Origin: Blastocatellia bacterium
GTDB taxonomy: Bacteria; Acidobacteriota; Blastocatellia; Pyrinomonadales; Pyrinomonadaceae
Assembly: GCA_003488005.1 (NCBI GenBank)
Contig: DNND01000011.1
Coordinates: forward strand, 54,005-60,450
Length of the DNA stretch: 6,446 bases
Direction of reading: 5' to 3'
The position numbers were made by a program, and so were the translations under genes. Of the stretch, positions 1 to 5,923 are shown piece by piece. Within the stretch, counting starts at the first letter, position 1; each line of letters opens with the position of its first letter. The notes under the pieces were generated by a model. The model was given only the letters and a program-made list of their open reading frames with translations, searched no databases and was not told where the DNA came from.

Positions 1-6
1 CACCCC

Positions 7-44
7 AGGCTTTACGCTATCGCCGCGCTCCGCGGGCTAAGCCT
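7..44. repeat. Imperfect hairpin at the left edge
   Basis: AGGCTT (7-12) can pair with AAGCCT (39-44), and inside it CCGCG (23-27) pairs with CGCGG (31-35) around a CTC loop. It resembles a REP-type intergenic palindrome. No coding region was recognised in 1-199, which appears to be wholly intergenic and to hold this hairpin plus the larger one at 99-182. The function is unknown. Confidence 0.4.
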
Positions 45-98
45 AATCAAACTGCTGGTCAACTTGATCAGACCTTCCTAAAATCTGTCAGGCTGGAT

Positions 99-182
99 GT
101 AAAGCAAACTGCGAGTTTGCGGTGGCTCGTTGCCGCTCAACCTGAAGCCTTGGCACCCCCGCAAACTAACAGTTTGCTTTAC
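99..182. repeat. Large inverted repeat just downstream of guaB
   Basis: The left arm at 99-122 (starting GTAAAGCAAACTG) and the right arm at 159-182 (ending CAGTTTGCTTTAC) are complementary at 22 of 24 positions, around a 36-nt loop. The outer 13 bp and inner 9 bp are perfect. It starts about 17 nt beyond the guaB stop codon in the direction of guaB transcription, so the transcript could fold into a long 3' stem that stops transcription or protects the mRNA 3' end. There is no strong U tract after it, so it is more like a REP or small palindromic repeat element than a classic intrinsic terminator. Confidence 0.6.
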
Positions 183-199
183 GTAGTCAAGCTAGCAAA

Positions 200-1666
200 T
201 TATTCCAGCCGATAGTTCGGAGCTTCCTTGGTGATGATCACGTCGTGAACGTGCGACTCGCGGAGGCCGGCGGATGTGATGCGAATGAACTGACTCTTTT
301 CTTGAAATTCCTTGATTGAACGGCAGCCGGTGTAGCCCATGCCGGAACGCAAGCCGCCAACTAACTGCGTTGTCATTTCCGCAATCGTTCCTTTATAAGC
401 AACGCGCCCTTCGATTCCCTCCGGCACAAGTTTCGCTTCGCTCTCGGCCATCTCCTGCGCATAGCGATCGCGCGAGCCTTCGCGCATGGCGCCAAGCGAG
501 CCCATGCCGCGATAGGTTTTGAACGAACGGCCCTGAAATAGAATTACTTCGCCGGGCGCTTCTTCGGTTCCGGCGAAGAGGGAACCAATCATGACCACGT
601 CAGCCCCGGCGGCCAACGCCTTTGCCACGTCTCCAGAAAATTTAACGCCGCCGTCGGCGATTATTGGAATGCCTTTCGCCCGCGCGGCTTTGACGCAGGA
701 TTGAATTGCCGTTATCTGCGGCACTCCGGCGCCGGTGACCACGCGCGTAGTGCAGATTGAACCGGGACCAATGCCAACCTTCACGGCATCGACACCGGCA
801 GCGATCAATTCCTCCGCGCCTTCCGTTGTACCGACGTTGCCGGCGATCAAATCTGTATTCGGATGACGATGCTTGATCTCAGCAACCGCTTCGATAACGC
901 GAACTGAATGGCCATGCGCTGTATCAATCACCAGGCAGTCGACCCGAGCCCTAACCAATTCATCGGCGCGTTCGCGATAGTCTCCGGTGGCGCCAATAGC
1001 CGCGGCAACACGTAGTCGCCCGAGGTCGTCTTTCGCCGCGGCCGGGTACTTGATCGCCTTCTGAATGTCCTTGACGGTAATCAGGCCCTTGATTTTTTTG
1101 TCATCGTCAACGACCAGGAGCTTTTCGATGCGATGTTTTTGCAGCACTGCCTTGGCCTGCTCGAGCGTCGTGCCGACCGGCACTGAAACCAACGGCTGCG
1201 GTGTCATAACTTCCGAAACGGGAATATCAAAACGAGTTTCAAAGCGCAGATCGCGATTGGTGATTATACCGACGAGGTGCCCGTCTTCGTCGACGACCGG
1301 CACGCCGCTAATGTGAAATCGCTCCATTACCAGCAGCGCTTCGCGCACCGGCTTGTTCGGCAAGATCGTGACCGGATCGACAATCATGCCCGACTCGGAA
1401 CGCTTTACCTTGTCAACTTCTTCCGCTTGCCGCTCGACGCTCATGTTCTTATGCACTACGCCGATGCCGCCTTGTTGGGCCAGCGCGATTGCGAGCGCGG
1501 CCTCAGTTACGGTATCCATCGCGGCTGATGTCAACGGAATTTGCAAGCGAATGTTGCGCGTGAATTGCGTGGAGGTATCTGTTTCTGAAGGCAGCACGTC
1601 GGAACGCGCCGGCAATAACAGGACATCATCAAACGTTAGACCTTCAACTATGTTTGCAGAAATCAT
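200..1666 (-). CDS. guaB: Inosine-5'-monophosphate dehydrogenase
   Basis: This cytosolic enzyme oxidises IMP to XMP with NAD+, the committed step of guanine nucleotide synthesis. The 488-residue product matches the usual bacterial length. The N-terminal barrel segment contains GLTFDDVLLLPA (9-20). Two CBS domains follow at roughly 95-207 (VPVVDEDGHLVGIITNRD and LLVVDDDKKIKGLITVKD), and the barrel then resumes. The catalytic loop GIGPGSICTTR places the nucleophile at Cys305. The flap carries the Arg401-Tyr402 pair that family knowledge assigns to water activation. IADGGVKFSGD (336-346) is the phosphate-binding region, and the C-terminus ends in YRLE. The ATG at 1664-1666 gives the standard N-terminus, with a GAGGAG element upstream at a rather long spacing (about 13 nt). 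No catalytic residue appears to be missing. The gene stands alone: the upstream RodZ-like gene has its own terminator and a 500-bp palindrome-rich spacer intervenes. It is a housekeeping gene with no evident link to the microcompartment cluster. Confidence 0.97.
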   Translation of the reverse strand: MISANIVEGLTFDDVLLLPARSDVLPSETDTSTQFTRNIRLQIPLTSAAMDTVTEAALAIALAQQGGIGVVHKNMSVERQAEEVDKVKRSESGMIVDPVTILPNKPVREALLVMERFHISGVPVVDEDGHLVGIITNRDLRFETRFDIPVSEVMTPQPLVSVPVGTTLEQAKAVLQKHRIEKLLVVDDDKKIKGLITVKDIQKAIKYPAAAKDDLGRLRVAAAIGATGDYRERADELVRARVDCLVIDTAHGHSVRVIEAVAEIKHRHPNTDLIAGNVGTTEGAEELIAAGVDAVKVGIGPGSICTTRVVTGAGVPQITAIQSCVKAARAKGIPIIADGGVKFSGDVAKALAAGADVVMIGSLFAGTEEAPGEVILFQGRSFKTYRGMGSLGAMREGSRDRYAQEMAESEAKLVPEGIEGRVAYKGTIAEMTTQLVGGLRSGMGYTGCRSIKEFQEKSQFIRITSAGLRESHVHDVIITKEAPNYRLE

Positions 1667-1699
1667 GGATAAATTAGTTCTCCTCTAAATTGGACAGTG

Positions 1700-2006
1700 G
1701 CACAGACTTCAGGAGGCTCTGATCAAGTGTCTTGGACGCGTAACGTCCGTACGAGTTTAGCCCCGCGTTTCAACGCCGGGATCAAAGTCCGGCTTTCTCT
1801 CGTCGCGTAGCGACGATTCAGTCAGGGTGGTTTCAAGCGTCGCTACGCGACGCGAACACTTCCTTGATCACGCCCCGGCCTTGAAAGGCCGGGCTAAGTT
1901 CGTACCGACGCTACGCGTCGAAAGACTGAAACCGAGCAAGCGACATACTTGATCAGAGGTTTCTTCAGTCAATGTCTCCCAGTCATATACAGACTGAAGT
2001 CTGTGC
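1700..2006. repeat. Palindrome-rich element with nested inverted-repeat ends (MITE-like)
   Basis: This fills most of the noncoding stretch 1667-2163, where no gene is seen. The ends GCACAGACTTCAG (1700-1712) and CTGAAGTCTGTGC (1994-2006) are a perfect 13-bp inverted pair. Inside them CTCTGATCAAGT (1717-1728) and ACTTGATCAGAG (1947-1958) are a perfect 12-bp pair. The core holds several tight hairpins: 1761-1780, 1800-1816 (7-bp stem, loop GTA), 1837-1853 (7-bp stem, loop TAC), 1874-1893 (9-bp stem CCCGGCCTT/AAGGCCGGG) and 1906-1920 (6-bp stem, loop TAC). It encodes no transposase. It may be a non-autonomous mobile element or a composite of REP units. Target-site duplications were not identified. 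Confidence 0.55.
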
Positions 2007-2050
2007 TACTTCAAAATATTTGCATCATCGGAGCGCTGAAGCCTGACTCC

Positions 2051-2082
2051 AAAAACACAAACGCCCGCCGGTCAGGACGGGC
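2051..2082 (-). terminator. Intrinsic terminator of the RodZ-like gene
   Basis: Read on the minus strand, GCCCGTC and GGCGGGC form a 7-bp stem (with one G-U pair) around a six-base loop. The stem is followed directly by the T-rich tract GTTTGTGTTTTT. It lies about 80 nt after the stop codon at 2164. The plus-strand side is also fairly T-rich, but no rightward gene ends here, so it most likely serves the leftward transcript. Confidence 0.8.
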
Positions 2083-2163
2083 ATTTGTTGTCTTATTGCT
2101 TTGCTGACTTGCAAACAGGCGAAGCGGCAGAGCGCAGTAACGCCAAAACTCGTAAGCCAAAAA

Positions 2164-2697
2164 TTATTGTTGCCAGACGTTTTCGTAATCAGCTTTCCAA
2201 CTGTCCGTTCTGCCCGCAGGGCTGAAATGATCAAACCCCGCGACCACGTTTTCTTTTGTAACTTCAAATAGGACTGGTTGATGTTCAGTAGCTGCGCGCC
2301 GTTGTCCCCATTTCATCACGGCCAACGCAATTGCCGAGAGTATTGCCAGGATCACGATTGCCAGCACCAGCGTCAGATACGGCGATCGGGTGGCGGGCAT
2401 GTCAGTGTAAACTTTTGAATGAAAAGGCGTGGACCCAACCTCTTCTCCGGTATCACCTTGATCGCGCATATAGCGTGTGTAGGCTTCGACGGCCTCTTTT
2501 TCGTCATAACCGACGTACTTTGCATACGCCTTTACGAAACTCCGGTTGAATATTCCACCGGGCAGCCGCTTGTAATCGTTTGTTTCTATTGCTTCCAGAT
2601 AACGCACTTGTATGCGCGTCTGATCAGAGATCTCGCGGAGGGGAATACCGCGCTCCTCGCGCGCGGTTCGCAACTGTTCGCCGATAGTTGCTGCCAT
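2164..2697 (-). CDS. RodZ-like helix-turn-helix membrane protein
   Basis: The product is a 177-residue protein with three parts. An N-terminal Xre-type helix-turn-helix (about 4-70) has IGEQLRTAREERG, LREISDQTRIQVRYLEAIE and the typical RodZ-family stretch LPGGIFNRSFVKAYAKYVG. A polar linker follows (about 78-105), then one hydrophobic membrane segment (about 107-128, from YLTLVLAIVILAIL). The last ~48 residues are a short tail without a recognised domain. RodZ proteins link the cell-shape protein MreB to the membrane. Full-length ones, such as the roughly 340-residue E. coli protein, carry a C-terminal periplasmic beta domain that is absent here. The role is therefore inferred from the N-terminal domain only. 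The start is uncertain: TTG, GTG and ATG lie consecutively (2703 down to 2695), and an AAGGA element is spaced 10 nt from the TTG and 16 nt from the ATG, so translation may begin up to two codons earlier. The gene diverges from the microcompartment cluster. A DNA-binding role there cannot be excluded but is less likely than a morphogenetic one. Confidence 0.8.
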   Translation of the reverse strand: MAATIGEQLRTAREERGIPLREISDQTRIQVRYLEAIETNDYKRLPGGIFNRSFVKAYAKYVGYDEKEAVEAYTRYMRDQGDTGEEVGSTPFHSKVYTDMPATRSPYLTLVLAIVILAILSAIALAVMKWGQRRAATEHQPVLFEVTKENVVAGFDHFSPAGRTDSWKADYENVWQQ

Positions 2698-2760
2698 CAC
2701 CAATTCGCGTGCGTCCTTAGCGCTTTGGCTGCTGTGTCTGTTGTCAGTTCATTTGAAGTA

Positions 2761-2770
2761 AAGTGCACTT
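2761..2770. promoter_or_regulatory. Perfect 10-bp palindrome upstream of the RodZ-like gene
   Basis: AAGTGCACTT reads the same on both strands and lies about 60 nt upstream of the leftward start codon. A second small inverted pair, TTGATC (2800-2805) and GATCAA (2812-2817), lies nearby. Both could be protein-binding sites in the divergent promoter region. No convincing -10/-35 pair was recognised, so this is only a candidate. Confidence 0.25.
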
Positions 2771-2823
2771 GTTTCCCGGAGCAAAAGGGGGGACTGTGAT
2801 TGATCTCGCCGGATCAACTTAAC

Positions 2824-2856
2824 TGTTTGGCCGAATATATCTTGCGCGGCCAAACA
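2824..2856. promoter_or_regulatory. Candidate operator: 10-bp inverted repeat in the divergent region
   Basis: TGTTTGGCCG (2824-2833) and CGGCCAAACA (2847-2856) are perfect inverted copies separated by 13 nt, so their centres lie 23 bp apart, about two helical turns. It sits about 205 bp upstream of the shell-protein start and 130 bp from the divergent RodZ-like start. Such geometry suits a dimeric transcription factor. Alternatively, in RNA it would form a stable hairpin. No regulator gene for it is visible in the window. Confidence 0.45.
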
Positions 2857-2870
2857 CTGTCAAACATTAG

Positions 2871-2975
2871 AGTCAGAACTCAGAATTCAGAATTCAGAAT
2901 ACAGCAGTAAGCCAAACAGCGCTTCGCCCCAATTCTGACTTCTGTATTCTGAATTCTGCCCTCTGACTTCTTGAT
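2871..2975. repeat. Short-word inverted repeat (CAGAATTC/GAATTCTG type) before the shell gene
   Basis: The left side repeats the word TCAGAATTCAGAA, and the right side repeats its complement. The perfect core is the 17-bp pair CAGAATTCAGAATACAG (2888-2904) and CTGTATTCTGAATTCTG (2942-2958), with a 37-nt loop. It lies about 100 nt upstream of the shell gene and would be in its leader if transcription starts further upstream. Together with the operator-like repeat it is the main content of the noncoding stretch 2704-3060. Confidence 0.7.
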
Positions 2976-3047
2976 TCTTCGCGCTCGCGGTGATAGGTTG
3001 ACGCCAGAGACTAACAACTCGACTTTAATTTCTACAACGAGAAAAGT

Positions 3048-3052
3048 GAGGA
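3048..3052 (+). promoter_or_regulatory. Ribosome binding site fixing the shell-protein start
   Basis: GAGGA stands 8 nt before the ATG at 3061. The open frame extends 30 codons further upstream into the repeat region, but that stretch shows no family similarity. This site supports the shorter start. Confidence 0.75.
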
Positions 3053-3060
3053 CACAAGAG

Positions 3061-3462
3061 ATGCCCCAAGAAGCACTCGGAATGGTCGAGACCAAAGGTT
3101 TCGTCGGCGCTGTTGAAGCCGCGGACGCCATGGTCAAAGCTGCGAATGTTCAACTGCTGGGAAAGGAATATATCGGAGCCGGTTACGTAACGATTTTTGT
3201 CCGCGGCGACGTTGGCGCAGTCAAAGCCGCCACGGATGCAGGCGCGGCCGCCGCACGTCGAGTTGGCGAGTTAATTAGTGTTCACGTTATTCCTCGCCCG
3301 CATGCTGAGGTTGAACGCGTTTTGCCGGTTGATGGTCGCACTGGTTTGAGTCCTGACGAGCGGTCATTGCAAGGCGGCGCTCGTGGTCAGCTGGGACAGG
3401 GCGAAGGTCGCTCGTTGCAGGCGGGTGGCGCGCGCGAAGGTACTAAGGAACGAGCGCGATAG
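3061..3462 (+). CDS. BMC-H hexameric microcompartment shell protein with C-terminal extension
   Basis: The product is a 133-residue protein. Residues 1-88 are a single canonical BMC domain (Pfam BMC, PduA/EutM/CcmK type). It starts MPQEALGMVETKGFVGAVEA, followed by AADAMVKAANVQLLG, the central pore loop region KEYIGAGYV (35-43), VTIFVRGDVGAVKAATDAGA and VISVHVIPRPH-like strand residues (71-81). Family knowledge says such proteins form cyclic hexamers that tile the facets of the shell, and small metabolites pass through the central pore. The pore reads IGAG where many homologues have IGSG, which may alter pore polarity. Canonical BMC-H proteins are about 90-100 residues. This one has an extra ~45-residue tail rich in Gly, Arg and Gln with an internal repeat (RSLQGGAR at 101-108, RSLQAGGAR at 117-125). 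The start is chosen from the ribosome binding site and the family N-terminus. It is the first gene of the rightward cluster, 85 bp before the aldehyde dehydrogenase. Confidence 0.95.
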   Translation: MPQEALGMVETKGFVGAVEAADAMVKAANVQLLGKEYIGAGYVTIFVRGDVGAVKAATDAGAAAARRVGELISVHVIPRPHAEVERVLPVDGRTGLSPDERSLQGGARGQLGQGEGRSLQAGGAREGTKERAR

Positions 3463-3469
3463 ACGTTTG

Positions 3470-3534
3470 TTGTCCGTAGTCAGTTGTTCGTTGTATTCGA
3501 CTGCGACTGACCACTAACAACGGACCACTGACGC
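3470..3534. repeat. Short-word repeats between shell and dehydrogenase genes
   Basis: The gap contains GTCCGT (3472-3477) and GTCAGT (3479-3484) with their complements ACGGAC (3520-3525) and ACTGAC (3506-3511), plus a further CACTGAC at 3527-3533. Multiple alternative stem-loops are possible. The element stops just before the GGAG ribosome binding site (3539-3542) of the dehydrogenase gene. Confidence 0.45.
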
Positions 3535-3547
3535 TGTTGGAGATGTT

Positions 3548-5389
3548 ATGTCCACGGATAAAGATCTTCTGTCGGTGCAGCAGGCGCGAGATTTAGTTGA
3601 TGCGGCGCACAAGGCCCAGGGAGAAATTGTGCGCTTCGATCAAGCGAAGATTGATCGCATCTGTGAAGCCATGGCAAAGGCGGCGTTGCGCGAAGCAGCT
3701 CGTCTGGGTGCCATGGCCGTGGAAGAAACCGGCTACGGAGTTCCGGATGACAAGCGCGAGAAGAACCGTTTTGCTGCAGAAGACGTCTGGAACTATTTTC
3801 GCGGATTGCGCACGGTTGGCGTCGTTTCCGAGTCGAAAGACGTAGTCGAAATCGCCAGCCCGCGCGGCGTCGTGGCCGCCATCATTCCTTCTACAAATCC
3901 TACCTCGACCGCAATTTTCAAGGTCTTGATCGCCATCAAGTCTCGCAACGCAATTGTCTTGTCGCCACATCCTTCGGCAGCTCGTTGTATTAACGAGAGT
4001 GTTCGCGTGATGCGCGAAGCAGGTGTGAAGGAAGGCCTGCCCGCCGACGCGATCGGTTGCATGACTACTGCGACGATCGAAGGCACGGAAGCGCTGATGA
4101 AGCACAAGCAAACCGCCGTGATCCTGGCGACCGGCGGCATTGGTTTGGTGCGCGCGGCATATTCATCAGGCAAGCCGGCGTTTGGAGTTGGACCAGGCAA
4201 CGTGCCGGTTTTCATTGAAGGATCAGCCGACGTGCCCAAAGCCGTGCAGGATATTCTGACCGGAAAAACTTTTGACAATGGAACAATCTGCGCTTCCGAG
4301 CAGGCCGTCGTTTGCGATGCTCCAGTTGAGAGTGCAGTGCGCGAACAATTCAAAGCCCAGGGCGCCTATTTCCTGTCCGCCGCCGAAGCTGATCAATTGG
4401 GCAAAGTGGTAGCCACGCCACAACGCTCGCTGAATCCGGGCGTCGTTGGCAGATCGGTTGAAGTGATTGCGAAGTTGGCGGGGCTGAACGTGCCGCCGGG
4501 CACGCGCTGTCTGATGGCCGAAGTTGGCGGCGTAGGGCGCGAGTTTCCGCTCTCGATGGAAAAGCTTTCGCCGATTCTCGCTTTTTATGTAACCGACGGG
4601 CTGGCGCGCGGCGCTGAGCGCTGCTATGAAATCCTGCGCTATGGCGGCATGGGCCACACTGCCGGCGTGCACACACGTTCGCGCGAGGCTGCGATCCGGT
4701 TTGGCAGCGAGATGCCCGCGTCGCGAATTACCGTCAACACGCCGACGACGCATGGTGCGATTGGTTTTTCAACTGCGCTGCCGCCATCGATGACGCTGGG
4801 CTGTGGTTCCTGGGGTGGCAATGTTACTTCCGATAACGTTTCGCCGCTGCATTTGATGGATATCAAGCGAGTTGCTTTTGAGACGCGACCGGTGAAGAGT
4901 TCGAGACCGGCTGTTTCCAGTTCAACGGTTGCGGCATCTGCGCGGCCGCCAATGCCTCAACGAGCTCCCGCGCGTGCGGCTACAACGCAACCCGTTGCTG
5001 CTTCTGGTCAGGGAAAGATCAATCGTGAAGAGATTGCGGCGATTGTCGATCGCTTTCTGGCGGGCCGCGAGCCACAGCAAGCGCAATCAACACAAGCACC
5101 GGCGCGACCAATCGTGGAGGCTGAAGCCGGCAGCATGTACCGCGCTCCAGCGGAGGCAACTCGGCCGACCGAACGCTCAGGCGGAAATGGCGGTTCATCT
5201 GAACGCCGCACGGCCGCAGCACCAGCGCCGGCTTCCGCGAATGGACATAAGACGGTTGACTTCGTTAGTGAGGATGACGTGCGTCGGGCAATTCTAAAAG
5301 GTGAGAAGATCTACATCACTGCGAAGACCATTATTACGCCGGCAGCTCGTGACCTTGCCGATCCGGCTGAGATATTTGCGAAATCTTAA
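3548..5389 (+). CDS. Microcompartment CoA-acylating aldehyde dehydrogenase with long targeting tail
   Basis: The enzyme oxidises an aldehyde to acyl-CoA with NAD+ and CoA, as EutE/PduP-type enzymes do inside metabolosomes. Residues 1-448 form the catalytic domain. It has PSTNPTSTAIFKVLIAIKSR (114-133), GGIGLVRAAYSSGKPAFGVG (196-215), the nucleophile Cys248 in FDNGTICASEQAVV, and a C-terminal catalytic stretch through GSWGGNVTSDNVSPLH and KRVAFETRP. These motifs are closest to the AdhE N-terminal half and to glycyl-radical or PVM-type BMC dehydrogenases, but no iron-alcohol dehydrogenase domain follows. Instead there is a ~165-residue tail. It has a Pro/Ala/Ser linker (449-488), an amphipathic helix INREEIAAIVDRFLAGR (491-507) typical of encapsulation peptides, a second low-complexity linker (508-566), and a terminal module VDFVSEDDVRRAIL to ITPAARDLA (570-604). 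Usual EutE/PduP length is about 460. The start is supported by GGAG 5 nt upstream. The aldehyde chain length cannot be read from sequence. Confidence 0.93.
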   Translation: MSTDKDLLSVQQARDLVDAAHKAQGEIVRFDQAKIDRICEAMAKAALREAARLGAMAVEETGYGVPDDKREKNRFAAEDVWNYFRGLRTVGVVSESKDVVEIASPRGVVAAIIPSTNPTSTAIFKVLIAIKSRNAIVLSPHPSAARCINESVRVMREAGVKEGLPADAIGCMTTATIEGTEALMKHKQTAVILATGGIGLVRAAYSSGKPAFGVGPGNVPVFIEGSADVPKAVQDILTGKTFDNGTICASEQAVVCDAPVESAVREQFKAQGAYFLSAAEADQLGKVVATPQRSLNPGVVGRSVEVIAKLAGLNVPPGTRCLMAEVGGVGREFPLSMEKLSPILAFYVTDGLARGAERCYEILRYGGMGHTAGVHTRSREAAIRFGSEMPASRITVNTPTTHGAIGFSTALPPSMTLGCGSWGGNVTSDNVSPLHLMDIKRVAFETRPVKSSRPAVSSSTVAASARPPMPQRAPARAATTQPVAASGQGKINREEIAAIVDRFLAGREPQQAQSTQAPARPIVEAEAGSMYRAPAEATRPTERSGGNGGSSERRTAAAPAPASANGHKTVDFVSEDDVRRAILKGEKIYITAKTIITPAARDLADPAEIFAKS

Positions 5390-5395
5390 AATGCA

Positions 5396-5486
5396 GTTTC
5401 GAGTTCCGAGTTTCTAGTCCCGAGTTAAATAATTTGCTCGCGAACTAAACTCGAAACTCGAAACTCGGAACTCAAAACTCGAAACC
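5396..5486. repeat. Short-word inverted repeat (CGAGTT/AACTCG type) before the vertex gene
   Basis: GAGTTCCGAGTTT (5401-5413) pairs perfectly with AAACTCGGAACTC (5461-5473). Around this core GTTTC and CGAGTT words recur on the left, and AACTCGAAAC words recur on the right up to the vertex-protein start codon. The repeat fills nearly the whole 97-bp gap and occupies the place where a ribosome binding site would be expected. Confidence 0.65.
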
Positions 5487-5816
5487 ATGTTCCTGGGAAA
5501 AGTCGTCGGCACAGTCTGGTCCACCAAGAAGTCTCCGGATCTTGAAGGCATCCGGTTTCTGGTGGTGCACCCATACGACCTTGATAAAGAGCCGACGCGA
5601 AACATTGTCGTGGTCGCGGACCGGCTCGGCGCCGGGACCGGTGAGATGGTTATTTGCGCTTACGGTAAAGCGGCGCGCACTGCGATTGGCAATCAAGAGA
5701 TGTCGATTGAAGCGGCGGTGGTCGGCATAGTTGATCGCGTCGATATTACCGATACGACTTCCGAAGAAATGCGCGAGGCTGCGGTGCAGTTGGCGCGGGA
5801 TAATGGCAGACCGTAG
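5487..5816 (+). CDS. EutN/CcmL-family BMC vertex (BMC-P) protein
   Basis: The product is a 109-residue pentamer-forming shell protein, expected to cap the twelve vertices of the microcompartment. The hallmarks of the family run in order: MFLGKVVGTVWSTKKSPDLEG at the N-terminus, FLVVHPYD (24-31), VVADRLGAGTGEMVICAYGKAAR (42-64), and AAVVGIVDRVDI (76-87). A short charged C-terminal helix follows. Length is normal for the family (about 85-110), and there is no truncation. It lies 97 bp after the dehydrogenase and 107 bp before the ACT-domain gene, all in the same direction, consistent with one operon. No Shine-Dalgarno is evident: the nearest purine run, GGAA at 5467-5470, is 16 nt from the ATG and part of the repeat. 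Whether the gene is translated by re-initiation, without a leader motif, or at low level (vertices are needed in few copies) is inference. Confidence 0.95.
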   Translation: MFLGKVVGTVWSTKKSPDLEGIRFLVVHPYDLDKEPTRNIVVVADRLGAGTGEMVICAYGKAARTAIGNQEMSIEAAVVGIVDRVDITDTTSEEMREAAVQLARDNGRP

Positions 5817-5823
5817 GGGAAAA

Positions 5824-5911
5824 GTACTGAGTACTGAGTGCTGAGTACTGAGCAGCCACATTGCTATTACTCAGAACCCCGAACACACATTTTTTCTTTA
5901 CTCAGTACTCA
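5824..5911. repeat. Tandem 7-mer repeat with downstream inverted copy
   Basis: Four tandem copies of GTACTGA (one reads GTGCTGA) occupy 5824-5851. TGAGTACTGAGT (5828-5839) is complementary to ACTCAGTACTCA (5900-5911), so the transcript can form a 12-bp stem around a 60-nt loop. It ends 12 nt before the ATG of the ACT-domain gene, and no clear ribosome binding site remains between them. Confidence 0.65.
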
Positions 5912-5923
5912 TTACTATTCAAG

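Noticed and set aside
2025..2267. Leftward 80-residue open frame overlapping the RodZ-like gene end
   Set aside because: It runs through the intrinsic terminator and overlaps the RodZ-like coding end in another frame. No family similarity was seen.
2971..3060. Upstream extension of the shell-protein frame
   Set aside because: The frame stays open for 30 codons before the ATG at 3061, but the stretch shows no BMC-family similarity and overlaps the end of the repeat region. GAGGA at 3048-3052 supports the ATG.
2880..3137. Leftward 85-residue open frame antisense to the shell-gene start
   Set aside because: It is a mirror of the shell-gene coding strand plus translated repeat sequence, with no recognisable protein pattern.
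3593..4753. Several long antisense open frames inside the dehydrogenase gene
   Set aside because: They are shadows of a G+C-rich coding strand. None shows a recognisable motif or start context.
3548..5389. Bifunctional AdhE (aldehyde plus alcohol dehydrogenase)
   Set aside because: The N-terminal motifs are AdhE-like, but after residue 448 there is only linker, a helix and a short terminal module, with no iron-dependent alcohol dehydrogenase domain.
5824..5851. CRISPR-like tandem repeats
   Set aside because: The units are 7 bp in direct tandem without spacers, so this is a microsatellite-like repeat and not a CRISPR array.
5861..5923. TTG start giving 21 more residues on the ACT-domain protein
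   Set aside because: The added residues come from repeat and T-rich intergenic sequence, and the ATG at 5924 gives a sensible amphipathic N-terminus.
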